Source: Pseudomonas gessardii (GTDB lineage: Bacteria; Pseudomonadota; Gammaproteobacteria; Pseudomonadales; Pseudomonadaceae). From it: DNA of 64,000 nucleotides. How positions within the stretch are numbered: position 1 is the stretch's first letter; each line of letters starts with the position of its first letter. The stretch lies in assembly GCF_001983165.1 (NCBI RefSeq), contig NZ_MNPU01000010.1, positions 62,001-126,000 on the forward strand, written 5' to 3'. The notes beneath the pieces were generated by a model that was not told where the DNA came from, did no database searches, and worked only from the letters and a program-made list of their open reading frames with translations. This document shows, piece by piece, positions 1 through 8,295 of this stretch. A program made the position numbers and the translations under genes.

Positions 1-2
1 AC

Positions 3-311
3 GGTGCGGCGCAGGTGTGTTGCCTGACCTTCGACCAACCCCTGGACTGGGTGGGCTTCGGGGTCTGGTTGTCGATGCTGTTAAGATGCCATGGCGAACG
101 CATTCTTCGCGTCAAAGGACTGCTCAACGTGAACGCAAGCTCGGCCCCCATCGTCATTCATGGCGTGCAGCATTGCCTGCATGCCCCGGTTCATTTGCCT
201 GCATGGCCGGGCACGGAGCGCCAGTCGCGCCTGGTGTTTATCCTGCGCGGCCTGGACCCGGCGTTGTTGCGCCGTTCCTTTGAGGTGTTCTCCCGGCGGT
301 TGGCAGCATGA
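3..311 (+). CDS. CobW-type GTP-binding protein, C-terminal fragment
   Basis: The reading frame enters from the left edge, so only the last 102 residues are visible. They match the C-terminal domain of CobW/COG0523 P-loop GTPases: an ILRVKGLLNV strand, then IVIHGVQH, then RQSRLVFILRGLD near the end. In this family the N-terminal G domain and metal-binding CxCC motif lie upstream, outside the window. These proteins act as metal chaperones or insertases in the cytoplasm. The stop codon overlaps the next start (ATGA at 308-311), so the two genes are translationally coupled. The family assignment is good; the metal and the client protein cannot be told from this fragment. Confidence 0.8.
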   Translation, partial: GAAQVCCLTFDQPLDWVGFGVWLSMLLRCHGERILRVKGLLNVNASSAPIVIHGVQHCLHAPVHLPAWPGTERQSRLVFILRGLDPALLRRSFEVFSRRLAA

Positions 312-1483
312 TTACCCTACGTGTCCTCGGTACTTCAGTGACCCTGCTCGAAGCGTTGCGCGTGCGCGCCGAACAGGAGCTGGGCATCCGCCTGGTGTAC
401 CAGGTGCACGATGTAGCACAGGCGCAGCGCATTGCGGTGATGCAGCCCGACAGCTACGACCTCTACGACCAGTGGTTTCACAACGTCGATTTTGTATGGC
501 CGGCGCGGGCGATCCAGCCCATCGACACCCGGCGCATTGCCCTGTGGCACGAGATCAACGACCTGCCCAAGCGCGGGCGCCTGAGTGCCAATGACCGCCT
601 GGGCAGCGGCAGCGTGCCCAGCGAGCGCCTGTTCGTGCAGCACGACGGCAGCCTCGGCAGCGCCGTTACCGAGCGCATCAGCATGCTGCCCCTGACCCAC
701 AACGCCGACAGCTTTGCCTACCGCCCCGAGCGTTTGCCCGAAGGCTTTTGCCGCCGCAACGAAAGCTGGGGCTGGCTGCTGGACCCGGCCTGGCGTGCAC
801 GCACCGCGTTGCAAAGCGATGCGGCCATCGGCGCCCTGGATGCCGCGTTGGCGGTGCAGGGGGCGGGGCTGGCCCACTTCAACGACATCGGCAATATGAG
901 CATCGAAGAGATCGATGTGCTGGCTGAGATCCTGGTGCGCAAGCAGAAGGAAGGGCATTTCGCCGCGTTCTGGTCCGACGATGAAGAAGCGGCGCACTTG
1001 ATGCTCAGCCCCAGCATCGATATCCAGAGCCTGTGGTCGCCGACCTTGATGCGCCTGCATCGGGCCGGGGTCAAATACCGCCTGGCGGTGCCCCGCGAAG
1101 GCTACCGCGCCTGGTTCGGCGGCCTGTCGCTGTCGCGTCACGCCAAAGGTCCGGTGCTGGACGCCGCCTACGCCTACCTCAACTGGTGGTTGTCGGGTTG
1201 GCCCGGCGCGGTGATGGCCCGCCAGGGTTACTACATCGGCAACCCGGCGCGCAGCCGTGACCACCTGAGCCGTGCCGAGTGGGACTACTGGTACGCCGGC
1301 CTGCCCGCCCGCGAAGAGCTGCCGGGCAGCGATGGCCTGCCGCTGATCGAGGTCGGCGAGGTGCGCGATGGCGGCTCCTATGAGCAGCGCATGGGGCATA
1401 TCGCCGTGTGGAACTCGGTGATGGACGAGCACAACTACCTGGTGCGCCGCTGGGGCGATTTTATGCGGGCCCGCGCCGTGTAG
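308..1483 (+). CDS. Extracellular solute-binding-like protein lacking a signal peptide
   Basis: A 391-residue protein resembling the PotD/PotF-type periplasmic solute-binding fold. Recognisable are the mature-like N-terminus (ITLRVLGTSVTL), the YDLYDQWFHNVDF segment, and the hinge-distal AYAYLNWWLSGWPGAVMARQGYYIG region typical of polyamine or iron-type binding proteins. The N-terminus starts directly in the first beta strand with no hydrophobic leader. No upstream in-frame start adds one, because the ATG is fixed by its 4-base overlap with the CobW stop. It may therefore work in the cytoplasm or be exported another way. Coupling to a CobW GTPase suggests a role in metal or metal-ligand handling; this is inference. 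No permease or ATPase gene follows. Confidence 0.65.
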   Translation: MITLRVLGTSVTLLEALRVRAEQELGIRLVYQVHDVAQAQRIAVMQPDSYDLYDQWFHNVDFVWPARAIQPIDTRRIALWHEINDLPKRGRLSANDRLGSGSVPSERLFVQHDGSLGSAVTERISMLPLTHNADSFAYRPERLPEGFCRRNESWGWLLDPAWRARTALQSDAAIGALDAALAVQGAGLAHFNDIGNMSIEEIDVLAEILVRKQKEGHFAAFWSDDEEAAHLMLSPSIDIQSLWSPTLMRLHRAGVKYRLAVPREGYRAWFGGLSLSRHAKGPVLDAAYAYLNWWLSGWPGAVMARQGYYIGNPARSRDHLSRAEWDYWYAGLPAREELPGSDGLPLIEVGEVRDGGSYEQRMGHIAVWNSVMDEHNYLVRRWGDFMRARAV

Positions 1484-1685
1484 CCGGTGATTTGTCGTCA
1501 AAATAATGTCAGCCCACCGCCCGTATTTATTAGGTTTACTTCTGCCCTGCGACGGCTAATCTGGGTTTTCCAAATGTTCTGAATGAACGGGCATTTATTT
1601 GACGCCGGGCCTGCAGTCGCGAGGGATGCGTATGACAAAAGGACGCTTGAGCTGGGGCGCGGGCACGCTACCAGGAGGCAAGCGG

Positions 1686-4022
1686 ATGAAATGGCGCCAC
1701 GCCTTCCAGGCGCGGCTGGCCGGGGTGTTGGCGTTATTGCTGCTGGTGGTGGTAGGCGCGGTGTACTTTGCCGTGAAAGTGGCCACTACCCATGCCGTGG
1801 AGAATCAGGCCCAGGTGCAACTGGAGACCGGCAGCCGAGTGTTCGAGCGGTTGCTGGACTTGCGCGGGCGGCGCCTGCAATACGGCCTGGACTGGCTGAC
1901 GGTGGATGCGCAGTTTCGCCGGGCAGTCGCCGCGGGCGAGCCGGCACAGATCCTTGCCGCCCTGCGCCATCATGGCAGCGGGATCCGTGCCAGCGAGGTG
2001 TTTGTGCTGGGGCTCGATGGGCAGGTCATCGTCAGCACCCTGGCCGGCGTGCCTGCGCAGCAAGTCTTTCCCTATGCCCAGGCGCTGCGCTACGCCCGGC
2101 GCAACTCCTTGCAAATGCTGATTGTGGCCCTGGCCGGCCAGCCGTTCCTGCTGGTGCAGGAAGAGGTGCTGGATCCACTGCCCATTGCCCGGGTGGTCAT
2201 GGGTTTTTCCATGGATGAGGCGTTTGCCGCCGAGTTGCGCTCGTTGAGCAACCTGGAAGTGTCGTTCATGAGCGTGGACCAGGGCCAGCCGGGCACCTTG
2301 TTCAGCACCCAGCCCCTGGCCGACCGCCCGGCCATTATCCAGGCGCTGTATGACCCCAATCCCGCCGAACTGGCGCAGATGAGCCAACTGCACGGCCAGC
2401 GCTTTCTCAGCCAGGTGCTGCCCCTGGCCAACACCGGGGATGGTGGGCACGTCATGGCCTTGCTGCAAAGCCCGCTGGACCAGGCCCTGCAATCCTTCGC
2501 GCCGCTGGACCGGCAATTTCTCGGCATTGCCCTGGCGGCCTTGCTGGTCTCGCTGGTGGGCGCACTGTTGATGGCGCGCCGGGTGTCGCGCCCGCTCGAT
2601 GCCCTGGTGCAGGCGGCCGAGCGCATCGGCGCCGGTGACTACCGCACGCCGGTGGCGGTGCGCGGCAAGGATGAGTTCGGCCTGTTGGCCCGGGCCTTCA
2701 ACGCGATGCAGAGCGGCATCGCCGTGCGCGAACGGCAACTGGCACACAACGCCCTGCACGATGCATTGACCGGCCTGCCCAACCGCGCCCTGGCCATGGA
2801 GCGCCTGGGCAGTGCGATCAGTGCGCGGCGCCCGGTGGTGTTGCTGTACCTGGGGATCGAAAACTACCGGGTGATCAACGAAGGCTTCGGCCCCCAGGGC
2901 GTCGAGGAAATGCTGCGTGAGGCCAGCCGCTGCCTGCTGTCGAGCCTGGCGGCGGGGGATTCGGCGGCGCGCATTACCGGCAGTGAATTCCTCGTGTTGC
3001 TGGAAAACACCAAGCTCGACAGCGCCGTGGCCCGCGCCGACCGCCTGTACAGCCTGTTGACCGAACCGCAGCGGGTCGGTGGCGACGAGCTGCGCCACGA
3101 AGTGAGCATGGGCATTGCCGCCTACCCCGAAGATGGCCAGCAGGTCGAAGAACTGATCAGCCGCGCCGCCATTGCCCGCCACGATGCGGCCGCGTTGCCT
3201 GGCTACTTGCAGATCTATCAACAGGACCGCGACCTCGCCCATCAACGCCAGATCAACCTGATCCGCGACCTGCGCCGCGCCGCCATCGAAGACGAACTGT
3301 TCCTGTGCTATCAGCCCAAGCTCGACCTGCGCCATGGCTATGTGCGCCAGGCCGAGGCGCTGTTGCGCTGGCAGCACCCGACCCTGGGCCTGGTGTCGCC
3401 CGCCGAATTCATCCCCCTGGCCGAGCGCTCCGGCAGCATGGCCAGCCTGACCCATTGGGTGATCGAAGAGGCGATCCGCCAGTTGGCCGAGTGGAGCGTG
3501 CGCGGGCTGGAGGTGCAGCTGTCGCTGAATATCTCGGTGGACGACCTGGGCGACGAAGGGCTGGCGCCACGGGTGACCGAATTGCTGGAGCGGCATGGGG
3601 TGCTGGCCGGGCAGTTGATTTTCGAGATCACCGAAAGCGCGATCATGCACAACCCGGAACAGGCCTTGCGCATCCTTGAGCAACTGCGCGGCTGTGGCAT
3701 CAGCCTGTCGGTGGACGACTTCGGCACCGGCTACTCGTCCCTGGCCCAGTTGCAGCGCCTGCCGGTGCAGGAATTGAAGATCGACCAGTCCTTTGTGCGC
3801 AACCTCGACAGCACCAGCGGCGACGCGGTGATCGTGCGTTCGACCATCGAGATGAGCCACAACCTGGGGCTCAAGGTGGTGGCCGAAGGGGTGGAGTTCG
3901 AGCCCAGCCTGGCACTGCTCAAACAATGGAATTGCGACACCGCCCAGGGCTACCTGATCAGCCGGCCGTTGAATGCCAGGGCGTTTGAGATGTGGATGCG
4001 CCGGGATCGCAGCACGGTGTGA
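1686..4022 (+). CDS. Membrane Cache-HAMP-GGDEF-EAL c-di-GMP phosphodiesterase
   Basis: 778 residues. The ATG at 1686 is chosen because AGGAGG lies 8 bases upstream (1673-1678); longer in-frame starts have no ribosome site. Order: transmembrane helix (about 8-30), periplasmic double-Cache-like sensor (35-270), second helix (about 275-300), HAMP (300-350), GGDEF (365-510), EAL (525-770). The GGDEF signature is replaced by TGSEF, so cyclase activity is probably lost. The EAL domain keeps its metal and catalytic residues: AEALLRW, FEITES, DDFGTGYSSL, ELKIDQ and VAEGVE. The expected activity is hydrolysis of c-di-GMP at the inner membrane in response to a periplasmic ligand. The gene stands alone and ends just before a bidirectional terminator. 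Confidence 0.88.
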   Translation: MKWRHAFQARLAGVLALLLLVVVGAVYFAVKVATTHAVENQAQVQLETGSRVFERLLDLRGRRLQYGLDWLTVDAQFRRAVAAGEPAQILAALRHHGSGIRASEVFVLGLDGQVIVSTLAGVPAQQVFPYAQALRYARRNSLQMLIVALAGQPFLLVQEEVLDPLPIARVVMGFSMDEAFAAELRSLSNLEVSFMSVDQGQPGTLFSTQPLADRPAIIQALYDPNPAELAQMSQLHGQRFLSQVLPLANTGDGGHVMALLQSPLDQALQSFAPLDRQFLGIALAALLVSLVGALLMARRVSRPLDALVQAAERIGAGDYRTPVAVRGKDEFGLLARAFNAMQSGIAVRERQLAHNALHDALTGLPNRALAMERLGSAISARRPVVLLYLGIENYRVINEGFGPQGVEEMLREASRCLLSSLAAGDSAARITGSEFLVLLENTKLDSAVARADRLYSLLTEPQRVGGDELRHEVSMGIAAYPEDGQQVEELISRAAIARHDAAALPGYLQIYQQDRDLAHQRQINLIRDLRRAAIEDELFLCYQPKLDLRHGYVRQAEALLRWQHPTLGLVSPAEFIPLAERSGSMASLTHWVIEEAIRQLAEWSVRGLEVQLSLNISVDDLGDEGLAPRVTELLERHGVLAGQLIFEITESAIMHNPEQALRILEQLRGCGISLSVDDFGTGYSSLAQLQRLPVQELKIDQSFVRNLDSTSGDAVIVRSTIEMSHNLGLKVVAEGVEFEPSLALLKQWNCDTAQGYLISRPLNARAFEMWMRRDRSTV

Positions 4023-4028
4023 CGGGCC

Positions 4029-4072
4029 TGTGGGAGAGGGCTTGTGTGGGAGCAGGCAAGCCAGCTCCCACA
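4029..4072. repeat. REP-like palindromic element
   Basis: Imperfect inverted copies of the TGTGGGAGC...GCTTGCC motif found at several other places in this window (near 8188, 11353, 54420, 56357, 60448). It sits between the stop codon of the c-di-GMP enzyme and the following terminator. Confidence 0.7.
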
Positions 4073-4091
4073 TTTGAACGGTATTTCAAAT

Positions 4092-4119
4092 AAAAAACCC
4101 CGGAATCCCGGGGTTTTTT
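4092..4119. terminator. Bidirectional rho-independent terminator
   Basis: Perfect 12-base arms AAAAAACCCCGG and CCGGGGTTTTTT around a 4-base AATC loop. The A and T tracts on both sides let it work on either strand, which fits its place between the convergent c-di-GMP gene and gcd. Confidence 0.93.
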
Positions 4120-4133
4120 GTTGCAGCTGTCGC

Positions 4134-6545
4134 TTAATCCGCCAGCTTGAACGCCATCACATAGTCACCCTGCTTGGTCCCCAGGGAACCATGACCGCCC
4201 GCCACGACCAGCACGTACTGCTTGCCGTCCTTGCCGGTGTAGGTCATCGGGGTGGTTTGCGCGCCTGCAGGCAGGCGGCCTTCCCACAGTTGCTTGCCGT
4301 TTTTCACGTCATAGGCACGCAGGTACTGGTCGAGGGTGCCGCTGAGGAAGGACACGCCACCGGCCGTGGTGAAGGTCCCGCCCAGGCTGGGCACGCCCAT
4401 GCTCAGGGGGATCGGTACTGGCGAGCTGTCACGCACGGTGCCGTTCTTGTGCATCCAGATGGTCTTGTTGGTGGTCAAGTCCACGGCCGCCACATAACCC
4501 CAGGCCGGCGCCTGGCACGGTAGGCCCATGGGCGAGAGCATCGGTTCCAGGACCACGCCATACGGCGTGCCTTTGTTCGGCTGCACGCCTTCGGTCTCGC
4601 TGACACGCGGGCCCATGGCGGCAATTTTTTCTGCCGGGATCATGGTTGACTTGAACGCCATGTAGCTTGGGTTGACGAAGGCGATCTGGCGCACCGGGTC
4701 AACCGAAATGCCGCCCCAGTCGAACACGCCGAAGTTGCCCGGGTAGACGATCGAGCCTTGCAGCGATGGCGGGGTGAACGGGCCGTCGTAGCGCAGGGAC
4801 TTGAAGTCGATCCGGCACAGCAGTTGGTCGAACGGGGTCACGCCCCACATGTCACGCTCCTTGAGGGGCGGTGGCATGAAGTTGAGGTCGGACTTGGGTT
4901 GGGTGGGCGAGGTGTGATCGCCCGCGACCGCGCCTTGCGGCACCGGGATTTCGTTGATCGGCACCACCGGCTCGCCCGTTGCACGGTCCAGCACATAGAT
5001 GCTGCCTTGCTTGGTCGAGGCCATCACGGCTTGCTTCACGCCGGCGGCGGTCTTGATGTCGATCAGGCTTGGCTGGCCGCCCACGTCCATGTCCCACAGG
5101 TCATGGTGGGTGAACTGGTAGTGCCAGCGCACTTTACCGGTGTTGATATCCAGGGCCGTCAGGCCGGCAGCATGCAGCTCGGAAGCCGGTGTGCGGTAGC
5201 CACCGAACTGGTCCGGGGTTTGGTTGCCCATGGGCAGGTAGAGCATGCCGAGTTTTTCATCGACGGCGAACATCGACCACATGTTGGGCGAGTTGCGGGT
5301 ATAGGTCTTGCCTTCGGCAATCGGCGTGGTGTCGTCCGGGTTGCCGCTGTCCCAGTTCCACACCAGCTTGCCGGTGTGCACGTCGAACGCGCGGATCACG
5401 CCGCTGGGCTCGTCGGTGGAGACGTTATCGGTGACGTGACCGCCAATCACCACCAGGTTCTGGGTCACGGCCGGCGGCGAGGTGGAGTAGTAGCCACCGG
5501 GGGCGAAGGTGCCGATATTGGCACCCAGGTCGACCTGGCCTTTGTCGCCGAAGTCTTCGCACATCTTGCCGGTGTCGGCGTTCAGGGCGATCAGACGGGT
5601 GTCGGCGGTCGGCAGGAAGATGCGACGCGGGCAGGCATTGGCCGCTGGCGCAGCGGCACCGGTGGCCGGGCTTTGCGCGGTGGCGGCGTAGGCGGCGTCA
5701 TCGTGATAGGTCACGCCACGGCAGGTCATGTGCGCCCAACCCTTGAAGTTCGCGGCTTTTTGCGTCGAGAGCTTGGGGTCGAAACGCCAGATTTCCTTGC
5801 CGGTGTCCGGGTCAAGGGCGATTACCTGGCTGTGCGGCGTACACACGTAGAGCATGCCGTTGACTTTCAGCGGGGTGTTTTCCGCGGTGGTTTCACCGGG
5901 ATCGCCCGGGCCAGGCAGGTCGCCGGTGCGATAGGTCCAGGCCGGCACCAGCTTGTGCGCGTTCTCAGGGGTGATCTGCGCCAGCGGCGAGTAACGGTCA
6001 CCGAAGGCCGAGCGGCCATAGGAATTCCAGTCGCCATCGGCCTGGGCCGGGGCGGCGTTGGTCATGCCCGGCACCGCGTCGCGGTCCAGTTGGCCTTTGA
6101 TTTCACCGGGGTTGGTGAACTGGCTGGCCACGGCGGTGGCGCCGGCCAGCACCACGGCCACGCTCAGTGCGCCGGTGCCCAGCGGGGCCGGTTGGCCACG
6201 CAGCAGGGGGCGGCGGAACCACGGCAGCAGCATGACAATGCCCAGGCCGAACAGCAGGGCCAGGCGCGGCACCAACTGCCACCAGTCCAGGCCGACTTCC
6301 CACAGGGCCCACACCGTGCTGGCGAACAGCACCACAGCGTACAAGCCCAGCGCCGCGCGGCGCGTGGCCAGCAGCAGGATGCCGGTCAAGGTGAGGCCAA
6401 TACCCGCCAGCAGGTAGTACAGCGACCCGCCGAGCATGCTCAGCTTGATGCCCCCGGCCAACAAGGCCAGGCCCATGATCAGCAGCAAGATCCCCAGCAA
6501 CCTGGGCAGCAGGCGGCTTGGACTTGAAGCACCATCAGTGCTCAT
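4134..6545 (-). CDS. gcd: Membrane-bound PQQ-dependent glucose dehydrogenase
   Basis: 803 residues, close to the E. coli enzyme (796). The start at 6545 is set by GGAGA about 7 bases upstream; the 15 extra residues of the longer frame lack a site. Residues 1-125 hold five hydrophobic segments that anchor it in the inner membrane. The rest is a PQQ beta-propeller with the expected motifs: GDWNSYGRSAFGDRYSPL, HMTCRGVTYHD, and GNQTPDQFGG with the probable catalytic Asp near residue 443. It oxidises glucose to gluconolactone in the periplasm and passes electrons to ubiquinone. It lies directly downstream of oprB on the same strand, so the two may be co-transcribed. It needs PQQ, whose synthesis genes are not in this window. 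Confidence 0.96.
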   Translation of the reverse strand: MSTDGASSPSRLLPRLLGILLLIMGLALLAGGIKLSMLGGSLYYLLAGIGLTLTGILLLATRRAALGLYAVVLFASTVWALWEVGLDWWQLVPRLALLFGLGIVMLLPWFRRPLLRGQPAPLGTGALSVAVVLAGATAVASQFTNPGEIKGQLDRDAVPGMTNAAPAQADGDWNSYGRSAFGDRYSPLAQITPENAHKLVPAWTYRTGDLPGPGDPGETTAENTPLKVNGMLYVCTPHSQVIALDPDTGKEIWRFDPKLSTQKAANFKGWAHMTCRGVTYHDDAAYAATAQSPATGAAAPAANACPRRIFLPTADTRLIALNADTGKMCEDFGDKGQVDLGANIGTFAPGGYYSTSPPAVTQNLVVIGGHVTDNVSTDEPSGVIRAFDVHTGKLVWNWDSGNPDDTTPIAEGKTYTRNSPNMWSMFAVDEKLGMLYLPMGNQTPDQFGGYRTPASELHAAGLTALDINTGKVRWHYQFTHHDLWDMDVGGQPSLIDIKTAAGVKQAVMASTKQGSIYVLDRATGEPVVPINEIPVPQGAVAGDHTSPTQPKSDLNFMPPPLKERDMWGVTPFDQLLCRIDFKSLRYDGPFTPPSLQGSIVYPGNFGVFDWGGISVDPVRQIAFVNPSYMAFKSTMIPAEKIAAMGPRVSETEGVQPNKGTPYGVVLEPMLSPMGLPCQAPAWGYVAAVDLTTNKTIWMHKNGTVRDSSPVPIPLSMGVPSLGGTFTTAGGVSFLSGTLDQYLRAYDVKNGKQLWEGRLPAGAQTTPMTYTGKDGKQYVLVVAGGHGSLGTKQGDYVMAFKLAD

Positions 6546-6645
6546 AGTGTGATTCTCCGTGACGTTTAAGGTAGTCCCGCGCTTGTTCACTGTAGATGAC
6601 GTTTGTGCGCAGGCTTGGTTCAGGTCTCATTGCGTTTATTCAGAT

Positions 6646-7983
6646 TCAGAAGGACGCTTGCAGCTTGATCCCGCCGACCAGCGCGTCATCCACCTGGGCG
6701 ACGGCCCCCGGATGACGGATGTATTGCAGGTTCGGGCGCACCGTCAGCCAGTTGCTGACATGCACGCCGTAATAGAGCTCGGCGCTGTATTCGGTGTCTT
6801 GCACCGGCAGGTAGGCGGCGGCGTCAAAATCGTAGACCGCACGGGCCTGGTTGCTGGCCTGGGCGCTCTTGCGATAGGCCGGGTTGACGTGCACGCGGGC
6901 CACGGCAAAGCCGATATCGTCCCGGGCGCGGGCATCGAAGGGGCCTTTGTAGACCACCCCGGCCTGCACATAGTTATCCACAGCGTTGGTTTTCTTATCG
7001 TGCATCGTCGCGTTGGCGAACACACTCAAGCCACGGGAGTGGTCACTGGCCAGGCTGGTGACCTGCTGCTGCACGCCCAGCCATACGCCGTGCTTGCTGG
7101 AGGCGCTGCGATAGGCCTCGCCACTGACGGCTGCGGGCTGGTCGTTGCGATCCTTGTACACGTCGCTGGCCTTGGCGCTGCTGTAGTAGTAACCGGCGCG
7201 GTATTCGCCCGGCAGGCCGTGGACCTTTGGCGTCCACACCAGCTCCACCGGCAGCAGGGCGCCCTGGGTGCCGCTGCCGCTGAGCTTGAAGCCATTGCCG
7301 TGATCGAGGTTGGACGGGTTCTGCTCATAGGCGCCGATTTGCGCGTACAACTCGGGTGTCAGGTGGTATTTGACCCGCAGCGCCCATTGGCTCACCGGCC
7401 AGTTGTACCAGATGCCACCGACCCAGTTGCCCACCTGGGAGCCGCAGAACGCCAGGTTCTGGAAGTCGCAGGGGAAGCTGTTGAAGTCTTCGCCTTCGCC
7501 AAAGCGCCCGGCCTTGATGTCGAGCGTCTGGTCGAAGAATTGCTGCTGGTACCACATCTGCGTCAGGCGCCAGGTCTGGCCCCGGCCCCAGACTTCCTGG
7601 GACGAAGTAAAACCGCCGACCCGTGGGTCGTTGATGCGATCGTTAGTAATGTTATTGCCACTGCGCTCGGTGATCGTCAGTTGGAACTCGGCGTTGTGCC
7701 AGCCAAGGATCTTCTGCAGGTCCAGGTGACTGCCGAAGGCCCATTGGTCGCTGTAGCGCGCCGTGCGGTCATGGTCCGAGCCGCCGTGCAGGTTGCTGCC
7801 CATCTCGCCGGTGTAGTCGATCTTGAAGTCGTAACCTTGTTCAGACAGCGCTGTCCGGGAACCGCCGAAATCACCCAGCATCCACGGTGACTCACGGTCA
7901 AAGGCCGGCGCGGCCTGGGCACAGGGGATCAGGCACAAAGGCAGCAGCGCAGCGCACTGGCGCAGTGTTGGGAAAGCAGGCAT
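6646..7983 (-). CDS. oprB: Carbohydrate-selective outer membrane porin, OprB family
   Basis: 445 residues from the ATG at 7983; a TTG two codons earlier is less likely. A signal peptide ends at AQA (about residue 24). The mature part begins with the OprB hallmark SPWMLGDFGGSRTALSEQGYDF. It continues with alternating beta strands and aromatic girdle residues and ends in the typical outer-membrane C-terminus GGIKLQASF (terminal Phe). OprB porins let glucose and related sugars into the periplasm. Its position 100 bases upstream of gcd on the same strand fits supply of substrate to the dehydrogenase. The ribosome site is weak. Confidence 0.93.
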   Translation of the reverse strand: MPAFPTLRQCAALLPLCLIPCAQAAPAFDRESPWMLGDFGGSRTALSEQGYDFKIDYTGEMGSNLHGGSDHDRTARYSDQWAFGSHLDLQKILGWHNAEFQLTITERSGNNITNDRINDPRVGGFTSSQEVWGRGQTWRLTQMWYQQQFFDQTLDIKAGRFGEGEDFNSFPCDFQNLAFCGSQVGNWVGGIWYNWPVSQWALRVKYHLTPELYAQIGAYEQNPSNLDHGNGFKLSGSGTQGALLPVELVWTPKVHGLPGEYRAGYYYSSAKASDVYKDRNDQPAAVSGEAYRSASSKHGVWLGVQQQVTSLASDHSRGLSVFANATMHDKKTNAVDNYVQAGVVYKGPFDARARDDIGFAVARVHVNPAYRKSAQASNQARAVYDFDAAAYLPVQDTEYSAELYYGVHVSNWLTVRPNLQYIRHPGAVAQVDDALVGGIKLQASF

Positions 7984-8295
7984 AGGCAAGGGCAGGTCTT
8001 AATAGTTTTGGTTTTTGGTACGCAAACGGCGGCCGGGGGGTGGACGCGCGTCAGGTCTGGCTGAAAGATGAAACGTTTCAGTTTGTTACGGACAAGGATA
8101 AAGCGCCGGCTCGGGGAGAGAAAGCGCTAATCGCAAGATGGATTCTTTCGGATTTGGTAACAGTGCGTGCAAGCACCGCAAAACCAGTGTGGGAGCTGGC
8201 TTGCCTGCGATAGCGGTGGGTCAGCCACTATTTTCAGTGACTGACCCACCGCTATCGCAGGCAAGCCAGCTCCCACAGGTGAATATCAGTGTCTG
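7984..8295. other. Intergenic region: oprB upstream and REP element
   Basis: About 310 bases without a gene. It contains the upstream region of oprB (7984-8180, with a GAAACGTTTC-like palindrome near 8068-8077 that could be an operator) and a long perfect palindrome at 8188-8277. No small gene is supported here. Confidence 0.6.
8188..8277. repeat. Perfect inverted REP pair (REPIN-like)
   Basis: Two perfectly complementary 37-base arms (8188-8224 and 8241-8277) separated by 16 bases. Each arm starts TGTGGGAGCTGGCTTGCCTG. It lies just past the stop of the TonB receptor and may form a hairpin at the mRNA end. Confidence 0.9.

Noticed and set aside
1734..4073. 779-residue open frame on the minus strand
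   Set aside because: It is the mirror of the Cache-GGDEF-EAL gene, a result of high GC at codon position 3. Its translation is His/Gln/Ala-rich with no domain.
4758..6527. 589-residue open frame on the plus strand
   Set aside because: It lies wholly inside gcd on the other strand, and its composition is typical of an antisense shadow.
8188..8277. Possible CRISPR or att site because of the long palindrome
   Set aside because: Only one pair, no spacers and no cas genes; the same motif occurs elsewhere in the window as a REP family.
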